Shown one piece after another: positions 1-8,308 of a stretch of 64,000 bases of DNA. This stretch comes from Microtetraspora fusca (lineage in GTDB: Bacteria > Actinomycetota > Actinomycetes > Streptosporangiales > Streptosporangiaceae). The DNA lies in assembly GCF_001570365.1 (NCBI RefSeq), contig NZ_BBYK01000039.1, positions 62,001-126,000 of the forward strand, in the 5' to 3' direction. The notes below the pieces were generated by a model, which was given only the letters and a program-made list of their open reading frames with translations, had not been told where the DNA came from and did no database searches. Both the position numbers and the translations under genes were made by a program. The number at the start of each line of letters is the position of its first letter. Position 1 is the stretch's first letter.

Positions 1-71
1 ACCTCCACCGAGCCGAACCGCTTGCGCAGCGAGCGGATCTTGACCATCGGCTCGGCCTGCCCGGTCGTCAT
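1..71 (-). CDS. Amino-acid ABC transporter ATPase, N-terminal fragment cut by the window edge
   Basis: Only the first 23 or so codons are present, reading MTTGQAEPMVKIRSLRKRFG, the usual opening of an ABC ATPase just before the first beta strand and Walker A. The start codon overlaps the stop of the upstream permease by 4 bases (ATGA), so it is translationally coupled to that gene. It would power the importer formed with the permease and binding protein that precede it in the operon. Everything from Walker A onward lies outside the window. Family assignment comes from the opening residues plus operon context. Confidence 0.85.
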   Translation of the reverse strand, partial: MTTGQAEPMVKIRSLRKRFGSVE

Positions 72-1018
72 GCCGGCTCCTTCGCGAACGGCCGCAGGTT
101 GCGGCGGACCCGTGCCCCCAGCGCGGCGTGGCCGCGCTCGAACCGCTTCTCGATGAAGTGCTGGCCGATGCTGGCGATCGTGGTGAGCACGACGTACCAG
201 ATCGACGCCACGATGAGCATGGCGATGACCTCGAAGTTGCCCAGGTAGATGCGCTGGGCGACGGTCAGCAGCTCGGCTCCGGCGATCACCGAGACCATCG
301 ACGTGGTCTTCAGCATGGAGATGAACTGGTTGCCGGTCGGCGGAATGATCACCCGCATCGCCTGCGGGAGCACGACCCGGCGCAGCACCTGCCCGTGCGA
401 CATGCCGAGCGCCTCGGCGGCCTCGCGCTGGCCGGGGTCCACCGAGCGGATGCCGGCCCGCACGATCTCGGCCATGTACGCGCCCTCGTTGATCGCGAGG
501 CCGAGCAGCGCCGCCGTGAACGGCGTGATCAGCTCGTTGGCCTGCCACTCGATCAGCTTCGGCCCGTCGAACGGCACGCCGATCCCGAAGCTCGGGAAGA
601 CCAGCCCGATGTTGAACCAGAAGATGAGCTGCACCAGCAGGGGCGTGCCCCGGAAGAACCAGGTGTAGAGGCCGGAGGTGCCGCGCAGCACGGGGTTGTC
701 GGAGAGCTGCATCACCGCGGCGAGCACGCCGAGGACCAGGCCGATCGCCATCGAGAAGACGGTGAGCTGGATCGTCACCCACAGGCCGCCGAGGATCCGG
801 CCGTCCATGAGGAACGAGACGATCACGTCCCAGTGGAGGTTCTCGTTGACGATGACCGTGTACGCGAGCCAGACCAGGAAGAGGAGCGCGACGCCCGCAC
901 CGATCACGCGGCCGGGGCGCGGGGGCCGCACCGCCTCGATCGGCAGCTCGACCGGCACCTGGGCGGACGGCTCGCCGTCCTGGGATCCGGCGGAGCTCCC
1001 GGTGGAGGTCACTTCCAT
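68..1018 (-). CDS. Amino-acid ABC transporter permease (polar amino-acid, HisM/GlnP type)
   Basis: This 316-residue inner-membrane protein starts with about 45 hydrophilic residues, then a membrane segment and a typical type I importer permease domain. The conserved EAA loop that docks on the ATPase is visible as EAAEALGMSHGQVLRRVVLP in the second half. The family (His/Glu/Gln/Arg/opine permeases) forms the channel for periplasmic-binding-protein-delivered amino acids. It overlaps the binding-protein gene by 10 bases and the ATPase gene by 4 bases, so the three form one tight operon read leftward. One permease gene suggests a homodimer. The exact substrate cannot be read from the sequence. 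Confidence 0.93.
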   Translation of the reverse strand: MEVTSTGSSAGSQDGEPSAQVPVELPIEAVRPPRPGRVIGAGVALLFLVWLAYTVIVNENLHWDVIVSFLMDGRILGGLWVTIQLTVFSMAIGLVLGVLAAVMQLSDNPVLRGTSGLYTWFFRGTPLLVQLIFWFNIGLVFPSFGIGVPFDGPKLIEWQANELITPFTAALLGLAINEGAYMAEIVRAGIRSVDPGQREAAEALGMSHGQVLRRVVLPQAMRVIIPPTGNQFISMLKTTSMVSVIAGAELLTVAQRIYLGNFEVIAMLIVASIWYVVLTTIASIGQHFIEKRFERGHAALGARVRRNLRPFAKEPA

Positions 1019-1893
1019 GGCGCGGTGTTCACCATGACCTCGGACACGGCGTTGGCGCCGACGCCGTACTTGTCGAGCACGCCCTTGTAGCCGCCGTCGG
1101 CCTGGAGCTCGCCCATCGCCTTGGCCACGGCGTCACGCAGCCCGGTGTTGCGCTTGTCGATCGCGATGCCCCACGGGCCGGCGTCGTACTGCTCGGAGAG
1201 CACCTCGTAGTTGCCGGTGTCGTTCGCGTACATGTGGGCGACGGGCGAGTCGACGATCGTGGCGACCGCGCGGCCGGAGTCCAGGGAGAGCAGGCCGGTC
1301 GGGGCGTCCTCGCTCTGCATGATCTTCATCTTGGTGGCGCACTTCTCGTTCTGCCGCTCGCCGATGGCCAGGTTGGAGCTGCCCTTGGCGAGGACCACCG
1401 TCTTGCCGCAGAGGTCGTCGAGGGTCTTGATGCCCTCGGGGTTGCCCTTCTTGACCATGATCGCGCCGCCGGCGTTGAAGTAGTCGACGAAGTCGACCGC
1501 GCCGCGCCGTTCCTCGGTGTCGCTCATCGACGACATCACGATGTCCCAGCGACCGCCCTGGAGGCCGGGGATGAGGCCGTCGAAGGCGGCGTTGGTGATG
1601 GTGAACTTGAGGCCCAGCTTCTCGGCGATGGCGGCGCCGAGGTCGGGGTCGACTCCGGTGAGCTCCTGGGTGCCCTTCTTGTACATCTCCATCGGCGGGT
1701 ACCCCTCGGATGTGGCCACCCGCAGCTCACCGGTCTTGCGCACGGCCTCGGGCACCAGATCCTTGGCGGACTTGTCCGCCGTCGCCGCCGCGCCCTCGCC
1801 CGCGGCGGTTCCCGACGACGAACGCCCGCAGCCGCCCGCGAGCGCGGACACCACCAGCGCGCCAGCAATGGCAACAAATAGGCGATTTGCCAT
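1009..1893 (-). CDS. Amino-acid ABC transporter substrate-binding lipoprotein
   Basis: The 294-residue protein begins with a lipoprotein signal: MANRLF, a hydrophobic stretch and the lipobox LAGGC, so the cysteine near residue 22 should be lipidated and the mature protein anchored outside the membrane. The body is a family-3 solute-binding domain, with ELRVATSEGYPPMEMYKKG near the start and a DIVMSSMSDTEERR segment typical of polar amino-acid binders. It is first in the leftward operon with the permease and ATPase. The promoter should lie in the gap to the right. Ligand identity (Glu, Gln, Arg, His or an opine) is not resolved. Confidence 0.93.
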   Translation of the reverse strand: MANRLFVAIAGALVVSALAGGCGRSSSGTAAGEGAAATADKSAKDLVPEAVRKTGELRVATSEGYPPMEMYKKGTQELTGVDPDLGAAIAEKLGLKFTITNAAFDGLIPGLQGGRWDIVMSSMSDTEERRGAVDFVDYFNAGGAIMVKKGNPEGIKTLDDLCGKTVVLAKGSSNLAIGERQNEKCATKMKIMQSEDAPTGLLSLDSGRAVATIVDSPVAHMYANDTGNYEVLSEQYDAGPWGIAIDKRNTGLRDAVAKAMGELQADGGYKGVLDKYGVGANAVSEVMVNTAPWK

Positions 1894-2327
1894 GGATCCT
1901 CCTATTTTGCGAACGATTGAGCATATGCTGGCGATGCCATGTCACAGCCCCAAGAGTCGTGAACGCTTGCGGGTCTGAGCCCCGAATTCTTCGATGCTCC
2001 TGCCGGGCCGCATCCCGCGCACCGCCTCCGTGCCATGCCCCGGCCGACGCTCTCCCTGCGTGGTACGACGGCGTAGACCGCCAGGCCACGGGGGCTTTCG
2101 TGGCCGCCGGTCCCCATCAACATCGGGGCCGGCCATCCGCCCTCGGCCGGATGGGCGAGCCGAGAGTGGCGAAGCTGGTGGGAGGTCAAGCCGCGCCTAC
2201 GGCGGTCGTCCTTCTCGGTGACCTGATTGAACGGATATTCGGCGCGCTCCCACGACAGCCGGCCGCGGCCGGTGTGGGGGCGCAGGCCGGCGATCGCGGG
2301 TGTGCGGAGGTCATGGGGCCGCGATGG
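1894..2327. other. Gap without a recognisable gene
   Basis: About 430 bases between two divergently oriented units. Open frames occur on both strands (one of roughly 148 codons on the minus strand), but none shows a recognisable motif or a convincing ribosome-binding site. Short inverted repeats such as GGCCACG/CGTGGCC near 2080-2101 are present. The promoter of the amino-acid importer must be at the left edge. This may be decayed sequence, given the gene remnant immediately to its right. Confidence 0.5.
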
Positions 2328-2348
2328 TTGGCCCTGACGCAGGGTCAA
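2328..2348. promoter_or_regulatory. MerR-type operator/promoter palindrome
   Basis: A 21-base near-perfect inverted repeat with arms TTGGCCCTG and CAGGGTCAA around a 3-base ACG spacer (one mismatch). This TTGACCCTG-type palindrome is a known form for actinobacterial MerR-controlled promoters of ABC exporter genes, where the regulator untwists an over-long spacer. It lies 18 bases upstream of the ATG at 2366, and a MerR gene lies downstream at 3290. That this MerR binds here is an inference. Confidence 0.6.
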
Positions 2349-2365
2349 TCTCCCAGCATGGTGGC

Positions 2366-2464
2366 ATGACCACGAAATCCAGGGCGACGGAGGTCGCCGG
2401 ACCGCACAAGTCGTACGGCGACCACGGCGACGATGGGGAGCGGGCCGAGAGAGGCGACAGGACG
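2366..2464 (+). pseudogene. 5' scrap of a DrrA-like ABC ATPase gene, in frame with the next hydrolase
   Basis: The frame from the ATG at 2366 reads MTTKSRATEVAGPHKSYGDH, which matches the opening of DrrA-like ABC ATPases (consensus near AIEVAGLRKSYGDH). The similarity then stops: no Walker A follows, and the sequence becomes low-complexity GDDGERAERGDRT. The frame continues without a stop into the alpha/beta hydrolase at 2465, so translation from 2366 would give a chimera with about 33 extra residues. It appears that an exporter gene under MerR control was deleted except for its start. The match is short, so confidence is moderate. Confidence 0.5.
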
Positions 2465-3265
2465 ATGCGGCATTTCACGATCCATCACGACGGGGTCACG
2501 ATCCCGGTGTCTCGCGGCGGCCGGGGACGGCCGCTGGTCCTGTGCCCTGGGCTGAACTCGACTCAGGCCGACCTACACGAGCTGACCGAGCTGCTGCGGC
2601 GCGACCACGACGTGGTGACCTTCGACCTGCGGGGCCATGGCCTCGCCTCGGCCGCCGACAGGTACTCCTTCGAGGGGTTCCTCAGTGATCTGATCGCCGT
2701 GTTCGCGGAGCTGGGACGCCTCGACCTGCCCGCGGCACCCGTGCTCGTGGGCTACTCACTGGGCGCGGACCTGGCTGTGCACTATGCCTCCGAGCATCCC
2801 GGCACCGTCGCGGAGCTTGTTCTCATCGACGGGGCGAACCCGGTGCCCGAGCCGTTCGTCACCGGGGCCCTCCTGTCGGAGTTCCGCGCGATGTGGGAGG
2901 AACTGGCGACGCAGCAGGAGGCCGTACGGGGCACCGCGCGTCAGGTGTTGCTCACTGCCCAGGAGATTCTCGACCTGAATGTCGAGATCGATGTGGTTCG
3001 GTCCGACATCCTTGACCGGTACAGGAAGATCGACCGCCCGATCAACATGATCATGTCAACCCGGATGGCCGGCGACAGCGGCGAAGGGCATGCGCCGCAG
3101 CTCAATCAGAACTGGCGTGCCGGCGTCGAGCGGCTGGTCCGCGAGCAGCCGCACATCGCCACGTTCCGGCTCGACGCCGACCACCGGCTCGTCTTCACCC
3201 ACGCCCCGGAAATCGCCCGGATCATCCGGCGTACACAAGGCATGGCCGGCCGGGCCGACTCTTGA
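2465..3265 (+). CDS. Alpha/beta hydrolase
   Basis: The protein is 266 residues from the ATG at 2465, which follows a GAGAGAGG-like purine tract and begins the recognisable fold (MRHFTIHHDG). Visible elements are the oxyanion-region sequence LVLCPGLNS, the DLRGHG turn, the nucleophile elbow GYSLG and a C-terminal histidine in DADHRLVF. It is a cytoplasmic esterase/lipase/peroxidase-like hydrolase of unknown substrate. Its frame is open upstream to 2366 through an ABC-ATPase remnant, so a longer start under the MerR-type promoter is possible. It precedes the MerR gene by 24 bases and is probably co-transcribed with it. Confidence 0.85.
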   Translation: MRHFTIHHDGVTIPVSRGGRGRPLVLCPGLNSTQADLHELTELLRRDHDVVTFDLRGHGLASAADRYSFEGFLSDLIAVFAELGRLDLPAAPVLVGYSLGADLAVHYASEHPGTVAELVLIDGANPVPEPFVTGALLSEFRAMWEELATQQEAVRGTARQVLLTAQEILDLNVEIDVVRSDILDRYRKIDRPINMIMSTRMAGDSGEGHAPQLNQNWRAGVERLVREQPHIATFRLDADHRLVFTHAPEIARIIRRTQGMAGRADS

Positions 3266-3289
3266 ACACACCCTGGAGAGACTGGGGCG

Positions 3290-4132
3290 ATGCTGACTAT
3301 CGGTGAGCTCGCGTCGTACACCGGAGTGACGGTGCGCGCGGTGCGGCACTATCACGCGAAGGGGTTGCTGCCGGAGCCGGAGCGGGACCACTTCGGCTAC
3401 CGCAGATACGACGCCGGCGCCGTGATCGAACTGATCAAGATCCGGACCCTTGCCGAGGCCGGAGTCCCGCTGGCACGGGCGCGGGAGCTGCTGCGGGCCG
3501 ACGAAGAGGCGTTCGCCGCGGCGGTCGCCGACATCGACAAACGGCTGCGGGCGGAGATCCGGCAGCGGCAGCGGCACCGGGAGCAGCTCGCCCGGCTCGC
3601 CGCCGGGGACAATCTGGCGCTGCCACCGGAGGTGGTCGAGTATCTCGACCGGCTGCGGGTGCTCGGGGTCGACGAGCGGATCGTCCAGGTCGAACGCGAC
3701 GGCTGGATCCTGCTGGCCGCGCGCTCACCCGAGCGAGTCCCGGAGTGGATGGCACGCAAGCGGGAGCAGATCGCCGACCCGCAGCTCATCGACTTCTATC
3801 TCACCCTGGGCCAGGCTCTCGACCGGACCGCCGACGATCCACGGCTGGTCGAGCTGGCCGACGAACTGGCCGCCTACATTTCGCGGTTGGCCGACGAACA
3901 GGGCGAGGACTACATAGACGACACCGACATCGAGCCGCCGCTGGTCAAGCTGATGGACACACTGGCGTTCGACACTGTGCCGCCGGCCCGTCGGCTGATC
4001 GAGCTGTTGAAAGGGCGAGGCTGGACCGGCTGGACCAAGCTCGAGCGCGTGGACCCCCCACGGGATGCGGCCGGAATCGGCCCCGGGCCCGTTCACCGTC
4101 CCCGGTTCCCGGTTCCCGGCCCCGACGCGTGA
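3290..4132 (+). CDS. MerR family transcriptional regulator
   Basis: The 280-residue protein starts with a canonical MerR winged helix (LTIGELASYTGVTVRAVRHYHAKGLLP), followed by the GYRRYDAGAV wing and a long coiled-coil dimerisation helix to about residue 110. The C-terminal 160 residues form an all-helical effector domain with no metal-binding cysteine pair, so a drug-type or other organic ligand is more likely than a metal. The last 25 residues are proline-rich. It sits just behind an alpha/beta hydrolase and close to a MerR-type palindrome at 2328-2348, suggesting autoregulation. The ligand is unknown. Confidence 0.9.
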   Translation: MLTIGELASYTGVTVRAVRHYHAKGLLPEPERDHFGYRRYDAGAVIELIKIRTLAEAGVPLARARELLRADEEAFAAAVADIDKRLRAEIRQRQRHREQLARLAAGDNLALPPEVVEYLDRLRVLGVDERIVQVERDGWILLAARSPERVPEWMARKREQIADPQLIDFYLTLGQALDRTADDPRLVELADELAAYISRLADEQGEDYIDDTDIEPPLVKLMDTLAFDTVPPARRLIELLKGRGWTGWTKLERVDPPRDAAGIGPGPVHRPRFPVPGPDA

Positions 4133-4184
4133 TCGGGCGGAGCGCTCCCGGTAGCGTCCTCCTGCGCGTGGCGAAGGGAGAGCG

Positions 4185-5423
4185 GTGGCGGAGGCGGCGT
4201 CGATCGTTCTGCTCCTGCTGGTGCTCGCCTTCGCCGTCGTCAAGCCGAAGGGCCTGCCGGAGGTCGTGGCCGCCGCCCCCGCGGCCGTCGTGGTGGTCCT
4301 GGCGGGCCTGGTCTCCCCGGAGGTCGCCGGCGCCGAGGTGCTGCGCCTGCTGCCGGTGGTCGGCTTCCTGGCCGCGGTGCTCGCGCTGGCCCACCTCTGC
4401 GACCGGGAGGGGCTGTTCGAGGCCGCGGGCGCGCTGATGGCGCGCGGACCCGGGGGCCTGCTGATCCGGGTCTTCGCGGTCGCCTCGGTGGTCACGGCGG
4501 TGCTCAGCCTGGACGCGACCGTCGTGCTGCTGACCCCCGTGGTCCTCGCCACCACGTCACGGCTGCGCGTGCACCCCGCCCCGCACCTTTACGCGTGCAC
4601 CCACCTCGCCAACACTGCGTCGCTGCTGCTCCCGGTCTCCAACCTGACGAACCTGCTGGCGTTCACGGCGAGCGGGCTGTCGTTCGGGCGGTTCGCGGCC
4701 CTCATGGCGCTACCGTGGCTGGCCGCGATCGCGGTGGAGTACGCCGTCTTCCGCCGGTTCTTCGCGGCGGAGCTACGGCCCGCGGAACGCCGCGCTCCGG
4801 CGCCGGGGCCGGGAGCGCCAGGGGTGCCGGTCTTCGCGATCGTCACGGTCGCGCTGACTCTCGCAGGGTTCGTCGTCGCGTCCGCCGCGGGCGTCAACCC
4901 CGCCTGGGCCGCGCTCGGGGGCGTGCTCGTGCTGGCCGTACGCGCGCTTACCCAGGGGCGGGTGACCGCGCGGGCCGTGCTCAGGTCCGCCGACCTCCCG
5001 TTCTGCGGGTTCGTGCTCGCGCTCGGGATCGTCGTACGCGCGGTGGTGGACGGCGGGCTGGGCCGTGCCGTACGGCCTCTGGTGCCGGAGGGGGCGTCGC
5101 TCCTCGGACTGCTCGCGATCGCGGCCATCGCCGCCGTGCTCGCGAACCTGTTCAACAACCTGCCCGCCGTGCTCGTGCTGCTGCCGATCACCGCCGTGAG
5201 CGGCCCCGGTCCCGTGCTCGCGACGCTGATCGGGGTGAACGTCGGCCCGAACCTCACCTACGTCGGCTCGCTGGCCACACTCCTGTGGCGGCGGGTGCTG
5301 CACGCCCACGACCACGAACCCGACCTGGGCCGGTTCCTGCGCCTCGGCCTGCTCACGGTCCCGCCGGCGCTCGTCGTGGCGGTGGCGGGGCTCTGGGCGG
5401 AGCTCCGCGTGATCGGCCCCTGA
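4185..5423 (+). CDS. ArsB/SLC13-like membrane carrier
   Basis: The 412-residue polytopic protein has about 11 hydrophobic segments. The GTG start at 4185 follows a GAAGGGAG ribosome-binding site. Two family signatures are clear: ANLFNNLPAVLVL in the second half, and GVNVGPNLTYVGSLATLL near the C-terminus, both characteristic of ArsB/SLC13 anion carriers. These proteins export arsenite or transport organic or inorganic anions. No arsR, arsC or other arsenic gene lies nearby, so an arsenic role is unproven. It is convergent with the following oxidoreductase, with only 10 bases between the stops. Confidence 0.85.
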   Translation: MAEAASIVLLLLVLAFAVVKPKGLPEVVAAAPAAVVVVLAGLVSPEVAGAEVLRLLPVVGFLAAVLALAHLCDREGLFEAAGALMARGPGGLLIRVFAVASVVTAVLSLDATVVLLTPVVLATTSRLRVHPAPHLYACTHLANTASLLLPVSNLTNLLAFTASGLSFGRFAALMALPWLAAIAVEYAVFRRFFAAELRPAERRAPAPGPGAPGVPVFAIVTVALTLAGFVVASAAGVNPAWAALGGVLVLAVRALTQGRVTARAVLRSADLPFCGFVLALGIVVRAVVDGGLGRAVRPLVPEGASLLGLLAIAAIAAVLANLFNNLPAVLVLLPITAVSGPGPVLATLIGVNVGPNLTYVGSLATLLWRRVLHAHDHEPDLGRFLRLGLLTVPPALVVAVAGLWAELRVIGP

Positions 5424-5433
5424 GCGCGTCCCT

Positions 5434-6399
5434 TCACAGGCTGCGCAGCGTGGCCAGCAGCTCCCGCTCCGCCCACTCGAAGAACTCCTTCTGGTGCTCG
5501 TGCCCGATCTGGACCAGGGCGACGTGGGTGAACCCGGCGTCCGTGTACTTGCGCACCGCCTCCACCACGGCGTCCACGTCCGCGCCGCAGGGCACCTTCT
5601 CCGCGACGTCCTCGGGCCGTACGGTCCCGGCGTACGCGTCGAAGTTCACCGGGGCGGGCAGCTCGGCCATCACCTTCCAGCCCGCGGCCGACCAGCGCCA
5701 CAGCCGGTGGGCCCGCTCGACGGCGGCCTCCCGGTCGGTGTCGTAGGAGATCGGGAGCTGGCCGTAGACCGGCTTGTCCCGGCCGCCCTCGGCGAAGAAC
5801 TTCGCGACCAGCTCGGCGTCCGGATCCACGGTGACCAGGCCGTCCCCGTACTCGGCGGCGATCTCGCCGGACTGCTCGCCCGAGGCGGCGATCGCGATCG
5901 GCACCGGCTGGTCCGGCAGGTCGTACAGGCGGGCCGAGTCGACGTCGAAGTGCGCCCCGCGATAGCTGGTGTAGCCGCCCTCGAACAGCTCCTGGATGAT
6001 CTCGATGGCCTCCCGGAACATGTCGTGCCTGGTGTTGACCGGCGGCCAGCCGTGGCCGATCACGTGCTCGTTGAGGTTCTCGCCCGCCCCCAGGCCGAGC
6101 GTGAACCGCCCTTCGGACAGGACGCCCACCGTGGCGGCCTTCTGCGCGACCACCGCCGGGTGGTAGCGCATGATCGGGCAGGTGACGTACGTCATGAGTG
6201 GCAGCCGCTGCGTCGAGACGGCCGCCGCGCCCAGCACCGACCACGCGTACGGCGCGTGCCCCATCTCCTCCAGCCAGGGGAAGTAGTGGTCGGAGATTAC
6301 GGCGTAATCGAACCCGACCCGCTCGGCCGTGACCACGTCGTCGACGAGCTGCCGGGCGGGCGTCTGCTCGGTCATCATCGTGTACCCGATTTGCACCAT
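5434..6399 (-). CDS. F420-dependent LLM-class oxidoreductase
   Basis: The protein is 321 residues from the ATG at 6399 (MVQIGYTMMTEQ). It has the luciferase-like monooxygenase TIM barrel seen in F420-dependent dehydrogenases of the glucose-6-phosphate dehydrogenase subgroup: FDYAVISDHYFPWLEEMGHAP early, TLGLGAGENLNEHV in the middle and an IAASGEQSGEIAAEYGDG segment. It would use coenzyme F420 as hydride carrier in the cytosol, which is common in actinobacteria. The substrate is not predictable. The open frame extends further upstream, but those residues show no family similarity. It diverges from the exporter operon at 6538. Confidence 0.9.
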   Translation of the reverse strand: MVQIGYTMMTEQTPARQLVDDVVTAERVGFDYAVISDHYFPWLEEMGHAPYAWSVLGAAAVSTQRLPLMTYVTCPIMRYHPAVVAQKAATVGVLSEGRFTLGLGAGENLNEHVIGHGWPPVNTRHDMFREAIEIIQELFEGGYTSYRGAHFDVDSARLYDLPDQPVPIAIAASGEQSGEIAAEYGDGLVTVDPDAELVAKFFAEGGRDKPVYGQLPISYDTDREAAVERAHRLWRWSAAGWKVMAELPAPVNFDAYAGTVRPEDVAEKVPCGADVDAVVEAVRKYTDAGFTHVALVQIGHEHQKEFFEWAERELLATLRSL

Positions 6400-6537
6400 G
6401 GGGCACGAATACCCATCTCGCGCCCGCCCTCGCCGGGGCGGACGGTCTCTTTGCCGGAACCGGTTCCTGGGCAGTTCCGGGGCAAGTCGTGAATTTTTCA
6501 CTGCCGCCGTGCGGCGCGGCTCCGAAGAATCGGAGCC

Positions 6538-7431
6538 ATGGAAGCAATCCAGGTGGACGGGCTCAGGAAGAGCTACGGCGACTTCGAGGCGGTCCGGGAG
6601 ATCTCCTTCTCCGTCGCCCGGGGCGAGATATTCGCCCTGCTCGGCAGGAACGGCGCGGGCAAGAGCACGACGATGGAGGTCCTCGCCGGGTTCCAGCGCC
6701 CCGACGGCGGCACCGTACGGGTGCTCGGCCTCGACCCGGTGAAGGACCGGGCCAAGGTGCGCAAGAGCACGGGGATCATGCTCCAGGAGGCGGGCTTCTT
6801 CCCCGACCTGACCGTGGCGCAGACGGTGGACTCCTGGCGGCAGCTCGTCCCGGCCGCCCGGCCGCGCGCCGAGGCCCTGGAGTTGACCGGGCTGACCGGC
6901 AAGGCGGGCACCAAGGTGCGCCAGCTCTCCGGCGGCGAGAAGCGGCGGCTCGACCTCGCGCTGGCCACGCTGGGCCGTCCCGACCTGCTCTTCCTGGACG
7001 AGCCGACGACGGGCATGGACCCGGAGGCGCGCAAGGCCACCTGGGACGTCGTCACTGACCTGGCGGCGCACGGCACCACCGTCCTGCTCACGACGCACTA
7101 CCTGGAGGAGGCCCAGCGCCTCGCCTCCAGGATGGCGATCATGGACAGGGGCGCGATCGTGGCCGCCGGAGGCATGGCCGAGACGCTCGCCGCGCAGACC
7201 GGGCGGGTGGCGTTCGAGCTGCCCGACGGCGTGGAGATCCACGACCTGCCCGTGGAGGCCACGGCCGTGGAGGGCGGCACCGTGATCTGCCGGGTGCCCG
7301 ACCCCGACGTGGCCGCGCAGACGCTCCTCGGCTGGGCCGGCGAGCGCGGACTGCGGCTGCGCGGCCTGGAGGTCCGTACGGCGACCCTCGAAGACCTGTT
7401 CCTCGATCTGGCGAGCAAGGAGAACGCGTGA
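6538..7431 (+). CDS. DrrA-like ABC exporter ATPase
   Basis: The 297-residue nucleotide-binding protein has Walker A GRNGAGKST, Q-loop region GIMLQEAGFFPDLT, signature LSGGEKRRLDLA, Walker B LLFLDEPTTGMDP and H-loop TTHYLEEA. A C-terminal extension of about 80 residues is typical of the daunorubicin-resistance (DrrA) group. It overlaps the permease by 4 bases and leads a co-directional set with a two-component system. Such ATPase-permease pairs export drugs, lipids or antibiotics, and association with a NarL-type sensor pair fits a stress-inducible pump. The substrate is unknown. Confidence 0.94.
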   Translation: MEAIQVDGLRKSYGDFEAVREISFSVARGEIFALLGRNGAGKSTTMEVLAGFQRPDGGTVRVLGLDPVKDRAKVRKSTGIMLQEAGFFPDLTVAQTVDSWRQLVPAARPRAEALELTGLTGKAGTKVRQLSGGEKRRLDLALATLGRPDLLFLDEPTTGMDPEARKATWDVVTDLAAHGTTVLLTTHYLEEAQRLASRMAIMDRGAIVAAGGMAETLAAQTGRVAFELPDGVEIHDLPVEATAVEGGTVICRVPDPDVAAQTLLGWAGERGLRLRGLEVRTATLEDLFLDLASKENA

Positions 7432-8198
7432 TGACGGCTCGTGAGACCCTGGCGGTCGCCCGCCTCGGCGGCCGGATCTACTGGCGGGACAAGCAGGCGC
7501 TGACCGCGACCGTGCTGACCTCCCTGGGACTCGGCATCGGCCTGCCGGTGCTGATGGACCGGGTACGTGCGGGCGACCCCTCGGTGGTGGCCGCCCAGTT
7601 GCTCGGCATGCTGGCGGTGGTTCTCACGCTCAGCGGGTTCAACCAGAGCGCCGTCTCGCTGACCGCCCGGCGCGACCAGCTCGTCCTCAAGCGGCTGCGC
7701 GCCACCGGGCTGAGCGACGGCGCGGTGCTCGGCGGCGAGCTGCTCAACATCATGGTCCAGGGCGTGCTGATCGCGCTGGTCACGACGGTGGCGGTGGTGA
7801 ACCTCACCTCGGCTCCCGCGCCGCGCGACCCGATCCTGTTCGCCGTCTTCGTGGTGCTCGGCGCGGCCGTGATCACGCTGCTCGGCGCCGCCTGGACCGT
7901 GGTCATCCCCCGGGCCGAGGTGGCTGCCCCGATGAGCATCCCGTTCTTCATGATCGCCGGGCTGGGCGCCGGGGCCTTCGGGCCGATGGGCCAGCTCCTC
8001 CCCGGCTGGCTGACGACCGCGCTCGACCTGCTGCCCACCGCGGCGGTGGTCAAGGTGGGCAGGGCGACCTTCGCCGACGGCACCTTCGCCGACGATCTGC
8101 AGGCGGCGGCGGTGCCCCTGCTGATCCTGACCGTCTGGGCGGCCATCGCGCTCCTGGTGATCAGTCGCTGGTTCCGCTGGGAAGCGCGCCGGTCATAA
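7428..8198 (+). CDS. ABC-2 type exporter permease
   Basis: This 256-residue protein has six hydrophobic segments after a short cytoplasmic N-terminus, the ABC-2 membrane fold. The start overlaps the ATPase stop (ATGA), giving translational coupling. It should dimerise and assemble with the preceding ATPase as a DrrAB-like efflux pump in the cytoplasmic membrane. Downstream, a 110-base spacer of short repeats separates it from the sensor kinase, which probably shares the transcript. Confidence 0.92.
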   Translation: MMTARETLAVARLGGRIYWRDKQALTATVLTSLGLGIGLPVLMDRVRAGDPSVVAAQLLGMLAVVLTLSGFNQSAVSLTARRDQLVLKRLRATGLSDGAVLGGELLNIMVQGVLIALVTTVAVVNLTSAPAPRDPILFAVFVVLGAAVITLLGAAWTVVIPRAEVAAPMSIPFFMIAGLGAGAFGPMGQLLPGWLTTALDLLPTAAVVKVGRATFADGTFADDLQAAAVPLLILTVWAAIALLVISRWFRWEARRS

Positions 8199-8247
8199 TC
8201 GAGCCGGTCGTCATCAAGTCCGGTCGCAATCAAGCCGGCCCGATCAC

Positions 8248-8297
8248 GTCTGATCACGCCTGACCAAGCCTGATCGAGCCTGATCGAGCCGGTCATA
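8248..8297 (+). repeat. Ten-base tandem repeat between permease and sensor kinase
   Basis: Four to five successive decamers of the form gcctgatcga (gtctgatcac, gcctgaccaa, gcctgatcga, gcctgatcga, gccggtcata) fill the spacer before the kinase start at 8309. The motif ccggtcataatcg also occurs at both ends of the spacer (about 8192 and 8289). The ten-base period matches one helical turn, which would place any binding sites on one DNA face. A function is not established. Confidence 0.7.
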
Positions 8298-8308
8298 ATC
8301 GGGACGTC

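Noticed and set aside
1902-2348. A 148-codon minus-strand frame in the gap before the MerR operator
   Set aside because: No family motif, no ribosome-binding site, and it runs over a palindromic operator and repeats; more likely decayed or non-coding DNA.
4185-5423. An arsenic resistance operon
   Set aside because: Only the ArsB-like carrier is present; no arsR, arsC or acr3 gene lies around it.
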